NCBI GenBank assembly: GCA_937919925.1
Contig: CALFOT010000052.1
Coordinates: forward strand, 1-43,778
Source of the DNA: an uncultured bacterium
GTDB taxonomy: Bacteria; Planctomycetota; UBA1135
Length of the DNA: 43,778 nucleotides
Reading direction: 5' to 3'
Shown in pieces: positions 1-8,377 of the stretch (position 1 is its first letter; each line of letters starts with the position of its first letter). Position numbers and translations under genes: made by a program. A model generated the notes under the pieces. The model made no database searches and was not told the origin of the DNA. It saw only the letters and a list, made by a program, of their open reading frames with translations.

Positions 1-87
1 CTGTTGCGCCAGCCCATTTCGGCTAAGGATGTGGAGCGTGTACAGTCGCGCTTGATGACTTTGCGCCTACCGGAGGAGAAGCGATGA
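1..87 (+). CDS. 3' end of an unknown protein (partial)
   Basis: The frame is open from the first base and ends in TGA at 85-87, giving 28 C-terminal residues that finish in LRLPEEKR. The TGA overlaps the ATG of the MscS gene as ATGA, the usual sign of translational coupling and of a shared operon. The fragment is charged and shows no recognisable motif, so no function can be given. Confidence rests on the overlap and the open frame only. Confidence 0.55.
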   Translation: MLRQPISAKDVERVQSRLMTLRLPEEKR

Positions 88-1247
88 ATCTCTTGTTGTT
101 GCTGTTGTTACAAGATAAGTCCACGGAGGGCACTACGGAGGGCACCACGACTGAGGCCGATCAGCAGATTGGTTTTTTGACGGAATCCCTTACTAAATTG
201 CTGTCCCACATCACGGTCAATATGTGGCTGCAAGCTTTGATTGTGGTCGCTGCTTCGCTGCTCTTGGCGAAGCTTTTTGACTGGCTGTGTACCGGCGTTT
301 TTAAGGTTCTCACGGCGCGCACCAAAACCATGGCCGATGACGCGGTGTTGGCGGCTCTGCATGCACCGGTGATGAACAGCGTGGTATTGATTGGCCTAGC
401 CGTGGCTACTCGTTTGTTGCATTTTGAGGCTACAGTGGAAATAGTGACTAGCCGTACCCTGTTAACGATTGGGTTGGTGGTTTGGGCAACCTTTGCTTTC
501 CGCGTGGTGGGAATCATCCTGCGCGCCGCCTCCAAAAACCAAAATCGCTATCACGCGCTACAGGATTCCACTTTCCCGCTTTTTAACAATCTCGCCAAGG
601 TACTGCTATTTGGTCTGATTGTTTATATGGCGATTAGTATTTGGCAGTTCGATGCCGGCGGATGGTTAGCGTCGGCCGGAATTGTCGGTTTGGCGGTAGG
701 TTTTGCCGCGCAAGATACTTTGAGCAACTTGTTTGCAGGGGTCTTTATTTTGGCCGATCGACCTTATCGAGTGGGGGATTACATTCGCCTTGATAGTGGG
801 GAGCGTGGCCAAGTATCGTTTATCGGTTTGCGCTCGACGCGCGTGCTCACTCGCGATGATATAGAAATCACCGTACCCAACTCAGTGATGGGTGGTGCCA
901 AAATTATCAACGAAACGGGCGGCCCGCATGTCAAAGGCCGCATTCGCATTCCGGTGGGCGCTGCTTACGGCTCGGATGTGGATCAAGTCATCAAAGAACT
1001 CATCGCGAGTGTAGGTGACATCGATGCCCAGTTGGTGTGCAAAACGCCAGAGCCGCGCGTACGTTTGCGTGCTTTTGGTGCCTCTAGTTTGGATTTCGAA
1101 TTACTGGCGTGGATTCCTAATCCAGAGCTACGCGGCAATGTTACGCATTTGCTGATTCGCGCGGTGTATCTGCGCTTTCGCGCTGCTGGCATCGAAATCC
1201 CATACTCGAAACACGATCTCTACATCAAGGAAATGCCCTCCTCCTAA
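84..1247 (+). CDS. MscS-family small-conductance mechanosensitive channel
   Basis: A 387-residue inner-membrane protein expected to open under membrane tension and release solutes during hypo-osmotic shock. Hydrophobic segments lie at about residues 46-64, 97-112, 126-147, 170-186 and 193-224. The last is the Gly/Ala-rich pore helix of the family (GIVGLAVGFAAQDTLSNLFAG), followed by the beta domain with DRPYRVGDYI and the VPNS motif near residue 270. The rest forms the cytoplasmic alpha/beta vestibule. A short Thr/Glu-rich stretch (residues 11-25) precedes the first helix. The start overlaps the stop of the upstream gene (ATGA). The length is somewhat above E. coli MscS (286 residues) because of the extra N-terminal helices, which is common in the family. 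The family call is secure; ion selectivity is not readable from sequence. Confidence 0.93.
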   Translation: MNLLLLLLLQDKSTEGTTEGTTTEADQQIGFLTESLTKLLSHITVNMWLQALIVVAASLLLAKLFDWLCTGVFKVLTARTKTMADDAVLAALHAPVMNSVVLIGLAVATRLLHFEATVEIVTSRTLLTIGLVVWATFAFRVVGIILRAASKNQNRYHALQDSTFPLFNNLAKVLLFGLIVYMAISIWQFDAGGWLASAGIVGLAVGFAAQDTLSNLFAGVFILADRPYRVGDYIRLDSGERGQVSFIGLRSTRVLTRDDIEITVPNSVMGGAKIINETGGPHVKGRIRIPVGAAYGSDVDQVIKELIASVGDIDAQLVCKTPEPRVRLRAFGASSLDFELLAWIPNPELRGNVTHLLIRAVYLRFRAAGIEIPYSKHDLYIKEMPSS

Positions 1248-1256
1248 GTGGAGGGC
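1235..1256. terminator. Hairpin between convergent genes
   Basis: GCCCTCC at 1235-1241 and GGAGGGC at 1250-1256 form a perfect 7-bp stem with an 8-base loop that contains the TAA of the MscS gene. It sits between two convergent genes and could end transcription in both directions. There is no T run on either side, so it is not a textbook intrinsic terminator. Confidence 0.4.
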
Positions 1257-1276
1257 CCTTGCGTTCCGCTGCGGCA

Positions 1277-2698
1277 CTAATCCTTTTTCTTTTTCTTGCC
1301 GCCGAGCAAGCCGCCGACGTCAATCTTGCCTTTGAGAGCTTCATCGAGTTGCTCGCCGACGCCAGCTGGTAGTTTGTCACCGAGTTTGTCTTTGATGAGG
1401 TCGCTGGCCTTTTCTTGTAGCTCTTCGGCGTGTTCATCGACGAATTCTTGGGCGCGTCGTTCCGCTTCCGCCTGAATCGCACCGCCGAGCATGTCGCCGA
1501 GGTCGGTTTCGTTTTCTATATCGAAAGTTGGCGCAGAGGGTGTGCCACCAAGGTTGATGACAAAGGCCACCGGTTGGTTTTGCAGGGCAGAATTCAGCAA
1601 GGTGCAAAACTCGCGCGCGGAAACGCCAAGCACATTGGGACTATTGGGTAGCGCCTGCAAGGTGGTGTCATGGAGCACGATGCGTATACCACCACCCAGT
1701 TGGCTGGCGCTGAACTGAATCGCCATGGTGCTGATGTCCAAAGTGCCGCCACGGATGCCAAAGGGCAGAGACTGGCTGATCAAGTCCACAATGCTCGCCA
1801 CTGGCAGAGCGGTGGCCGTGAAATCGAGTGCCGACAAAGTGGCATCGCGCGACAGCGAAAGCGCAAAATCAAGCGCGCCACCAGACTCCAAACCACCACT
1901 GCCTTTGTAGCTGGCTGCCGGGGTGGAATCATCCGGCGGGGTGCCAATGTTGGCGAGCGCGAAGCTGAAGTGCTCAATCGCGGGCAAAATGGGTTTGCCG
2001 TTGCGTTTGTCGATGGTTTCCCAATCAAAATCCGTGATGCTGGCGGTTTCCATCCAGAACACACCTGGAGCATTGGCAGCAGCAGCAGTTTGCGCAGCTT
2101 TCACATAGTCTGGCATACCCGGATATTTTGCACGCTGCGCTTCTTCTTCCGCCGGAGTGGCTTCGCTACCTTCACCGCCTACAGGCAGCATGTCGTAGTA
2201 TTCCTTGTACTGTTGATAGCGTTCCCAGTATTCCACGGCGATTTGCACGAAGTCGCGATTCTCGGCGGGTGGGATCTCAGCTTCGGATTCCACCGGACCT
2301 TCTGCGGCGATGACGGCAGGTGGGGGTGGCCCGGAATCAAAAGCGAGGGTGCCGTCGGGCCGCACAATTAAGTGCAGCATGGCGCCAGTGAGTTGCGCAT
2401 TTTCAATGACTACGCGGCCATCCAAAACAGCGGTGGTGCTGATGTTGATTTCCGCTTTGCCGATGTCAAGCATTGGGTATTCCAGCGTGCCAACTTGGAA
2501 TTGCTCCACTCCAGCTCTGCCGCCGAGTACGGATAGCTCTGCACTTGCAAAGGTGACCGGCTGGTGGAAAGCGACCGGGCCGTACTTGCGTAAGGCATGG
2601 CCAAACAGGGCGTCGCCGCCGAAAACGAGGGCACCAACCAAGGCCAATACAAGCACCAGGATCAGCAGGAGAAAACCTTTGCGTAGGATAGAAATCAT
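1277..2698 (-). CDS. AsmA-like / TIGR03545-like envelope protein
   Basis: A 473-residue protein with one N-terminal membrane helix (about residues 8-30) and a long extracytoplasmic part. Residues 45-120 have the beta-rich pattern of AsmA/DUF748-type proteins. A Pro/Glu-rich region follows (about 123-150), and a C-terminal amphipathic region ends in GGKKKKKD. Its start overlaps the stop of the upstream 178-residue membrane-protein gene by four bases, so the two are co-translated. From memory, TIGR03545 and TIGR03546 are uncharacterised families encoded side by side, and this pair fits; I could not test the assignment by search. The role is unknown; AsmA-like proteins are generally linked to envelope lipid or outer-membrane homeostasis. 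The AsmA resemblance is seen, the TIGR name is inferred. Confidence 0.6.
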   Translation of the reverse strand: MISILRKGFLLLILVLVLALVGALVFGGDALFGHALRKYGPVAFHQPVTFASAELSVLGGRAGVEQFQVGTLEYPMLDIGKAEINISTTAVLDGRVVIENAQLTGAMLHLIVRPDGTLAFDSGPPPPAVIAAEGPVESEAEIPPAENRDFVQIAVEYWERYQQYKEYYDMLPVGGEGSEATPAEEEAQRAKYPGMPDYVKAAQTAAAANAPGVFWMETASITDFDWETIDKRNGKPILPAIEHFSFALANIGTPPDDSTPAASYKGSGGLESGGALDFALSLSRDATLSALDFTATALPVASIVDLISQSLPFGIRGGTLDISTMAIQFSASQLGGGIRIVLHDTTLQALPNSPNVLGVSAREFCTLLNSALQNQPVAFVINLGGTPSAPTFDIENETDLGDMLGGAIQAEAERRAQEFVDEHAEELQEKASDLIKDKLGDKLPAGVGEQLDEALKGKIDVGGLLGGKKKKKD

Positions 2699-3231
2699 GC
2701 GATCAACCTCCCGATGATGCGGAACAAGAAAAAGCCGCCCAGGGCTTTGGCGAGTTTGGTTTGGCCAAATTTTTCACGCCACACCGGTAGTTTGCTGCGC
2801 ATGGTGAGGTAGCTGGCAAGGAACATCACGACTGCTAAAGAAATACCGAGTAGGGCGGTGCCCATACCCCAATACGTGTGCAGTTGTAAAGACGGCATGG
2901 ATTGACTAAAGCCAATCACCATGCTTTCCGGGAGCCCGCCATTGAGCAGCTTTTCGCCCAGAGAAACAGCGGTGACATCCAAAAACAGGATTGCCAGGAG
3001 TTTGGAGAAGCCGGCGAACAGAACCGCGATTGGGATTGAGGCCTTGAGTACTAGGCAGCAAGTCAGCCCTAGCAACCACAGACCATTGAGGCCAAGGAAG
3101 CCGCTGCCGGCATCAATCTCGTGCATTGGCAGAATACCGAGAAGAATGCCGAACAGAATGCCGAGCGCAAATTCTAGGGGATCGACTTTGCCGGTGAGGG
3201 CGCGGGCGAACTGGCGGAAGATTCCGAGCAT
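2695..3231 (-). CDS. Polytopic membrane protein, TIGR03546/DUF2062-like
   Basis: A 178-residue inner-membrane protein. The start resembles DUF2062/TIGR03546 proteins, with a Gly- and Ile-rich stretch (LGILFGILLGILP, residues 23-35). Three or four further hydrophobic segments follow at about 50-68, 70-92 and 120-142, and the tail is basic. The gene begins two bases after the stop of the M14 peptidase gene and overlaps the next gene by four bases, so it belongs to the same minus-strand operon. The function of this family is not established. The pairing with the AsmA-like protein suggests both act at the envelope. Confidence 0.6.
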   Translation of the reverse strand: MLGIFRQFARALTGKVDPLEFALGILFGILLGILPMHEIDAGSGFLGLNGLWLLGLTCCLVLKASIPIAVLFAGFSKLLAILFLDVTAVSLGEKLLNGGLPESMVIGFSQSMPSLQLHTYWGMGTALLGISLAVVMFLASYLTMRSKLPVWREKFGQTKLAKALGGFFLFRIIGRLIA

Positions 3232-3233
3232 CC

Positions 3234-5009
3234 CTAAAGGATACCCGTTTCCTCCGCACTATCGGCCTTTTCGGCGCTGTAACGGATGGTGAAATCGCCA
3301 CTGCCACGCACCAACCACGCTACGGTAATTCGTCCGTGGCCGGGGACACCATTCTCCAAACGCAACCGCGCGGGCTCGAGGATAGTTGGCTGCATGAGCT
3401 CCGGGTGAAAACGATCGCGCTGGGTGCCCCCGGCAATGACCTGAATGTCTTCACCAGATAACTCCACAATATCTGGCGTGCCGATATGGTTTTCGGCCGC
3501 CATGCCGGAACGACTGGGCATCAATTGCGAATTCACTAAATCGATGCTCACCCGATAGAGGCCGTCGCCAAGATCCTCGACCTCCGGTTTTTCGATGCTG
3601 ACTTTGGCGATTTCTTCAGCGTGCCGCGCGCAGAACATCGCATTGCGGTGGAGCATTTCTTCAATCATAAAAGAAGGTGCCACGCGGCCGTGTTGCCGTT
3701 TGAAGCCGCCAATCTCTATCGCCCCGTAGAGCGGGTGATTGTAGCTATGCCAATCGACAAATAGCTCACCAAGGTTGACGGAATCGCTGAACTCGAGCTG
3801 CTGGGTAGTGTTGGAAGAAAACCAGTTGCCGTTTTGCTCCCGATCCTTGCCCCAATACTGTGGCGTATTCCACAGCTCGTTGGTGAAGGAGAAAATGCCG
3901 AGCCCTTCATAAGTCCAGTTCACAAAGCCACCATGCACCGTGTAGAGATCGGCGTGAATGATCATGTACTTGTAAAACGGCAGCATGAGTTCGCCCTCGG
4001 CGCCAAGTGCATCGTAGGCGCGGATATCCGAGCGCGGGTATTTCACGCTGGGATCACCAGGACCACGCAAAATCATGCCGCCACTATTGTGGAAACTTTG
4101 GACTGCGGCAATGTTCGGGCGATGAATGATGAAATTGCCGATTGCCGCCGGTTCTGGATAGCTAAACGGGTAATCACCAGCGCCATATTGAATATGGTTC
4201 GGTTGCCAATCGCTAGGCCAGTTACGGTTCATATCATAACCACCAAGCCCATCTTCATTGATGCGACCGTCGCCATCGTTATCGATGCCTTCCCGGCCGA
4301 GCATGATCCAATCGCCTTGTTGCTTGCCGCTAACGGGAATCATGATCCGCGGATCATCGATATCCAAACGGTGCGTACCGCGGCCCATCGGTACTTGCTT
4401 GCGCATCGACAAGATTTCACCATCTCCATCGAGGTCGTCGTAATCGTCTTCATCAAAAAGACCGTCGCGATCGTTGTCGGTAGGGGTGGTGCCGGTGCGC
4501 GAACTACTTTGAGTGTTGGCTTGGTTGAACCAGTGATCCCGACCATCCGGGTTTTGCGCGGGCAAGATGTAAAACACGCGGCTATCGAGCAGCTCTTTGG
4601 CGCGTTCGTTATCCGCGTAATGCTCAAGCAGCCACCAAGCTAGGTAAACCGCAGCTTCTCCACCTTGCACTTCGTTGCCGTGCACATTGCCATCAACCCA
4701 CATGCCGGCTTTATCCTCATGCGCGCCGGTTGCGCGGTTGGTCAAAATCATCACGCGCATTGGTCGCCCTTCGAAGGATTGGCCAATGTCGATAAACTCG
4801 ACAAACTCCGGATAAGCCACGCGCAAGCGCTCCATGTGCTCGAGCAACTCCGCGTACGCGTAGTAGCGGTTCCATGGAATCTCCACCTTCGGCTGCCAGC
4901 GCCCGCCAGCATCTTGAGCTTGCAGCGTGGGGGTTGCACACAGGGTGATCAGAGTCAGGCTTAAGCAAGACCACCCTACCCGCGACAAAATGTTTTTTGA
5001 AATGTTCAT
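3234..5009 (-). CDS. Secreted zinc carboxypeptidase, M14 family (active form)
   Basis: A 591-residue exported metallopeptidase predicted to release C-terminal residues from peptides outside the cytoplasm. A signal peptide covers about residues 1-31 (ending TLQAQ). The M14 signature is complete. Zinc ligands are H110 and E113 in NVHGNE, with a later His at 307 (QSFHNSGG). The substrate-carboxylate residues N261-R262 lie in YDMNRNW. The general base is E378 in FTNELW. Asp-rich loops resembling calcium sites (NDRDG near 179-184, DLDGDG near 192-197, DNDGDG near 243-248) are inserted between these. The start at 5009 is chosen because GGAGGTGA stands at good spacing and the signal peptide begins there; the frame stays open to 5105, but that extension runs into the previous gene. 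TGATG overlaps by one base with the stop of the upstream paralogue, so the pair is coupled. Confidence 0.9.
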   Translation of the reverse strand: MNISKNILSRVGWSCLSLTLITLCATPTLQAQDAGGRWQPKVEIPWNRYYAYAELLEHMERLRVAYPEFVEFIDIGQSFEGRPMRVMILTNRATGAHEDKAGMWVDGNVHGNEVQGGEAAVYLAWWLLEHYADNERAKELLDSRVFYILPAQNPDGRDHWFNQANTQSSSRTGTTPTDNDRDGLFDEDDYDDLDGDGEILSMRKQVPMGRGTHRLDIDDPRIMIPVSGKQQGDWIMLGREGIDNDGDGRINEDGLGGYDMNRNWPSDWQPNHIQYGAGDYPFSYPEPAAIGNFIIHRPNIAAVQSFHNSGGMILRGPGDPSVKYPRSDIRAYDALGAEGELMLPFYKYMIIHADLYTVHGGFVNWTYEGLGIFSFTNELWNTPQYWGKDREQNGNWFSSNTTQQLEFSDSVNLGELFVDWHSYNHPLYGAIEIGGFKRQHGRVAPSFMIEEMLHRNAMFCARHAEEIAKVSIEKPEVEDLGDGLYRVSIDLVNSQLMPSRSGMAAENHIGTPDIVELSGEDIQVIAGGTQRDRFHPELMQPTILEPARLRLENGVPGHGRITVAWLVRGSGDFTIRYSAEKADSAEETGIL

Positions 5010-6823
5010 CACTTCACCTCCAGGTTCACCAGTGCTTGACCGGCGGTTTTTGATGTGGCACGTAAGCGTGCGGGTTCGGCGCCTACCGGCACGCGGAAAA
5101 TCCAACTGAATTCAGAGTTGCCGCCGAGGCCATCCAAGCGCTCTAGGGTTTGCACGCGGCGTCCAACCAACAGTTCGCCGTTTGCAGGTAGTTCCAGAGT
5201 GACCAACAGCGGCATTTGCTGGCGATTGGTGCGCCCCATGGCGGTCATGGTGGGGAGTAAGCCGTCGCAAACCAAGTAGGCGCGCGCCTCCATCACCCCA
5301 GCATCATCGAGCGCAGTGACTTCCACGGACCAGCGCAGTTGCGGCAAATCATCACCGAGAGAATCCACAAAAGTTGTGAAGTTCGTGGTGAGCTCGGGCA
5401 ACACTTCGGCTGGTGGATTGTGAAGAACCAAAGGCAGCCAACCGCCGATTTCAAGCGTGCCAAGTTGTGCATGTTCGAATGGGGCCCAAGGTTGGAAGGC
5501 CTCACCGCGGTACCACGCATCAGCCCAAAGCAGCAGTTTGTGCTCCTCGCTGGCGTCCTTTTCAGACTTGTCTTTTTTGGACTTCTTGCCTTTTGCTTCG
5601 CCCTCGCCCTCACTCTCGCCTTCGGCTTTGCCGTCGACGGCTTCCACTTCCTCTACACCCTCAACTTCTTCGTGGGGCGCCTTCACATCCAGCGGCGGCG
5701 ACCACAAAGCCGATTCCAAAACTAAAATCCCGCGCTGGAAGTACAACCAATCGGCGAAGTTGCCCTTGCCCTGCTCGGCACTGCGTGGCGCAGCGTTGTC
5801 TTCGGCAGCATAGAGACGTTCGCCAAGCAACTTCAGTAACGCGGCATCCTCCTTCAAGGCCTCCGTGGATTGTGCATCGCTGTTGTCGATGCCTTTGCCC
5901 GGCTTCGCCAAATTATCTTCATCATCGAGCACCACTGCCAGCGCGATGGACTGGTGCAACAAGACAAAATCAACCAGCGCCCGACTTTCGGTTTCACTTA
6001 ATTGATAAGGTCCGGCTTCAGGAGCGTACTGCACCCAACGATGCGGAAAGTTTGCTTCGACCGCAATGCCACCCGGACCATCTTCTAAGCGCTCGTGGTC
6101 ACCGTCGGCATCCGCACCTTCGCGTGACAAAACAAACACTCCAGTTTCGGCGGCGGTTGCATCGGCCTCGCGGGAAACACGCGGATCCTTTGCATCGGCG
6201 AGCCACGTGCCTTCCGGCCGCGGCACCCGCATCCACAAAAGGTGGCCGTCGCCATTCAAATCCATGGGCCCATCTTCATCGATACGACCATCGCGATCAT
6301 TATCGGTAGGGGCGCCGCGCCACGGCAAAGCACCGGAGTAGGCGTGTGTGGCAGCATCTGGATTTGCCAAGGGCATCACGAACACTTGTGCATGTTGCAA
6401 AATCGCGGCATCTCCAGAAGCAAGGTGACGGCATAAACCCAACGCCACTTCACTGGCGGCCAAACGATCGCCTTCCAGATTTGCGACCACCAAAATCGCC
6501 GGCGTGCCCGGTGCCGGATTGTGGGCAAATTGCGGTCCGGCAAAACTCGCCATGAGCAAGGGCTCACCCGCCGCACTGCGGCCAATCTCGACCAAGCTCA
6601 TTGCAGCATTGGCTGCGGCGAGTGCACGCAACTCCACAGCCATCGCAGTTGGGGCGTTGTAGCCATGCGGTGGAATTTGGTAGTTGGGGATTTCCTGTGC
6701 GGCTGGCGGGGATTCAGGAGGAGCGGGATCCTGCGGTTGGGTAGCAAGCAAAGAGCTCCCCAGCAGCAGCGCGGCAATGGTTGTGCAAACAGCTATCATC
6801 AGGCTGGCAAGTTTAACAGCCAT
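5009..6823 (-). CDS. M14-like pseudopeptidase, exported
   Basis: A 604-residue paralogue of the next gene, alignable by eye over most of its length, with a signal sequence or anchor at about residues 8-27. All catalytic positions are changed. NVHGNE reads NLEGDR (zinc His to E117, Glu to R120). YDMNRNW reads IAVEANF (Asn-Arg to Glu-Ala). The third zinc His falls in an Asp/Glu stretch near 300-303. The base Glu in FTNELW reads ESALW (Ala). The Asp-rich loops (NDRDG, DLNGDG, DADGD) are kept. A Glu/Lys-rich low-complexity insert spans about 384-428. It is therefore probably a folded but inactive homologue that acts as a partner, inhibitor, chaperone or peptide binder for the active enzyme, whose gene starts on its stop codon. 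The inactivity is inferred from residues; the role is not known. Confidence 0.75.
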   Translation of the reverse strand: MAVKLASLMIAVCTTIAALLLGSSLLATQPQDPAPPESPPAAQEIPNYQIPPHGYNAPTAMAVELRALAAANAAMSLVEIGRSAAGEPLLMASFAGPQFAHNPAPGTPAILVVANLEGDRLAASEVALGLCRHLASGDAAILQHAQVFVMPLANPDAATHAYSGALPWRGAPTDNDRDGRIDEDGPMDLNGDGHLLWMRVPRPEGTWLADAKDPRVSREADATAAETGVFVLSREGADADGDHERLEDGPGGIAVEANFPHRWVQYAPEAGPYQLSETESRALVDFVLLHQSIALAVVLDDEDNLAKPGKGIDNSDAQSTEALKEDAALLKLLGERLYAAEDNAAPRSAEQGKGNFADWLYFQRGILVLESALWSPPLDVKAPHEEVEGVEEVEAVDGKAEGESEGEGEAKGKKSKKDKSEKDASEEHKLLLWADAWYRGEAFQPWAPFEHAQLGTLEIGGWLPLVLHNPPAEVLPELTTNFTTFVDSLGDDLPQLRWSVEVTALDDAGVMEARAYLVCDGLLPTMTAMGRTNRQQMPLLVTLELPANGELLVGRRVQTLERLDGLGGNSEFSWIFRVPVGAEPARLRATSKTAGQALVNLEVK

Positions 6824-6912
6824 TTTGGTTTTAGAGATTTGATGTGGGGCGCTTCATCGCCAACAGGCCATCGGTCGCGCATGCTCGATGATGGCGAACG
6901 GCCTAAAAGTGC

Positions 6913-6918
6913 TATGAT
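6913..6918 (+). promoter_or_regulatory. -10 hexamer, apparently leaderless start
   Basis: TATGAT (5 of 6 to TATAAT) ends exactly six bases before the ATG at 6925, which would place the transcription start on the A of the start codon. No Shine-Dalgarno sequence is present. No good -35 box is seen. Confidence 0.45.
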
Positions 6919-6924
6919 TCCACC

Positions 6925-7578
6925 ATGTCCACCTCCGACATCAACCCTTTAGCTGATAAAACCGTCCTTCCTGGCGGCGTTTTTTTTCTCCGTGGATGGC
7001 TAGGAATCTTCACCTTAACGCCCCTCGGGATTGCGGTGGCCTTCAGCGAAATCCCTTCACCCAGCGGCACCTTTGGGTGTCTAGCTTGCAGCACAGGTGG
7101 TGCGCTCATCATCCTTGCTGGAGTCGTTTGGCGCACCTGGGCCATGCTGTATGTTGGCGGGCGCAAGACCAAATCTCTGGTGCAGGTTGGCCCTTATTCG
7201 CTCAGCCGTCACCCTCTTTATTTCGGCACTTTTCTGATTGGGATTGGCGCTGGCGTGATGCTGCAATCCTTTACCTGGACAGCAGCTTTTATTGCTTTGT
7301 TCCCGCTGATTTATTTGCCGGTGATCGCCGAAGAAGAGCGCGCCCTCCGCACCAATCACCCGCTTCCTTTTGATGAGTTTGTAAGTAGTGTTCCGAATCG
7401 CATTCTGCCACGCTGGAGCGATTACCGTAGCGGTGGCAAGTATGTGGAAGTGCATATGAAGGCGCAGTGGAACCAAGCAAAACGCGGGCTATTCACTTTG
7501 GCAGCCATTCCGGCGATTGAGTTGATTCAAACGCTGCGCTCCACCGGTATGATTCCGGCATGGTGGGATCTTTACTAG
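6925..7578 (+). CDS. Isoprenylcysteine carboxyl methyltransferase (ICMT)-like membrane protein
   Basis: A 217-residue polytopic membrane protein. It carries the motif of bacterial ICMT/PEMT-type methyltransferases: GPYSLSRHPLYFG (about residues 90-102), then a long hydrophobic hairpin and EEERALRTNHP, ending in a PNRILPRW-like segment. These residues form the S-adenosylmethionine pocket at the membrane face. The methyl acceptor in bacteria is usually unknown and may be a lipid or small molecule. The end overlaps the start of the PAP2 gene by 19 bases, so the two are co-transcribed. The family call is firm, the substrate is open. Confidence 0.8.
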   Translation: MSTSDINPLADKTVLPGGVFFLRGWLGIFTLTPLGIAVAFSEIPSPSGTFGCLACSTGGALIILAGVVWRTWAMLYVGGRKTKSLVQVGPYSLSRHPLYFGTFLIGIGAGVMLQSFTWTAAFIALFPLIYLPVIAEEERALRTNHPLPFDEFVSSVPNRILPRWSDYRSGGKYVEVHMKAQWNQAKRGLFTLAAIPAIELIQTLRSTGMIPAWWDLY

Positions 7579-8339
7579 GCTGCTCCAAAACTGCAACCCA
7601 CATAACGCTGCTCGGCCTGTTCGTCGTTTTGACTTTTGGTTCCTGCAGTAGCGCACCGTGGGGCGATGGTTTTGTGGATGGCCTTGGTGCCGATGTGAAA
7701 GCCAGTTTCACGCCGATGGAAAACCTCGTGATTCTCGGCTCTGCTTTTGCTGGGGGCATGGCTTTAGATAGTGGAATAGGCGCGAATGCGGAAGATCGTG
7801 TGGCTCATTTTTTCACCAACAACGATGTGATTCCAGATAGTGCTGGTCATCAGCTAGATATCCTCGGCTCGGGCATTTTCCTCTTCGGCGCCGCCGGGGC
7901 TTGGCATGGTGGGGCGCGGCTGTGGGGCGATGCGGCCGATGAACAAGCCAGCCTAGCTATGATTTCGGCGCTGAGCATCACTGGCATCACCACCCTCACG
8001 ATCAAATCGATCATCAACGACGGCCGCCCCAACGGATCTGCCGGGGGCTACCCATCAGGGCACTCTTCGATGGCGATGGCCGCAGCCGCCAGCCTCGGCG
8101 AATCCTATGGTTGGAAAGTGGGGGTGCCGGCCTATTTGGCCGCCATCGCCGTAGGTGTGCAGCGTTTGGATAGTCGTCAACACGATTTAGACGACGTCAT
8201 CGGCGGCCTTGCTTTAGGTTATGTGGTTGGCAGCTCGATTGCTGGCCGACGGCTCCCGCAAGTGCTTGGTGGCGAATTGCAGCCCATCATCGATCCCATC
8301 GGCGGCGAAATGGGTTTGGTGGTGCTGTGGAATTTCTAG
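7560..8339 (+). CDS. PAP2-superfamily phosphatase
   Basis: A 259-residue protein with the three PAP2 motifs: K-x6-RP in KSIINDGRP, the PSGH box in GYPSGHSS, and RLDSRQHDLDDV, which supplies the last Arg and the catalytic His with its Asp. Such enzymes dephosphorylate lipid phosphates (phosphatidate, undecaprenyl-PP, or lipid A) or act as acid phosphatases. The N-terminus has a hydrophobic segment ending FGSCSS, possibly a weak lipobox, so export is likely. The start ATG lies inside the end of the ICMT-like gene (19-base overlap). The pairing with a membrane methyltransferase suggests lipid or envelope work, but the substrate cannot be read from the sequence. Confidence 0.85.
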   Translation: MVGSLLGCSKTATHITLLGLFVVLTFGSCSSAPWGDGFVDGLGADVKASFTPMENLVILGSAFAGGMALDSGIGANAEDRVAHFFTNNDVIPDSAGHQLDILGSGIFLFGAAGAWHGGARLWGDAADEQASLAMISALSITGITTLTIKSIINDGRPNGSAGGYPSGHSSMAMAAAASLGESYGWKVGVPAYLAAIAVGVQRLDSRQHDLDDVIGGLALGYVVGSSIAGRRLPQVLGGELQPIIDPIGGEMGLVVLWNF

Positions 8340-8365
8340 GTGTTTCCGCCGTTTCCAAATGCCGC

Positions 8366-8371
8366 TATGCT
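8366..8371 (+). promoter_or_regulatory. -10 hexamer before the DUF1579-like gene
   Basis: TATGCT ends six bases before the ATG at 8378, the same spacing as at 6913-6918. A leaderless transcript starting at the ATG is the simplest reading. It also favours 8378 over the upstream in-frame start at 8327. Confidence 0.4.
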
Positions 8372-8377
8372 GGTTGC

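Noticed and set aside
5010-5105. Extended start of the active M14 gene at 5105
   Set aside because: It would run 32 codons into the end of the upstream gene and bury the signal peptide. GGAGGTGA and the signal peptide fit ATG 5009.
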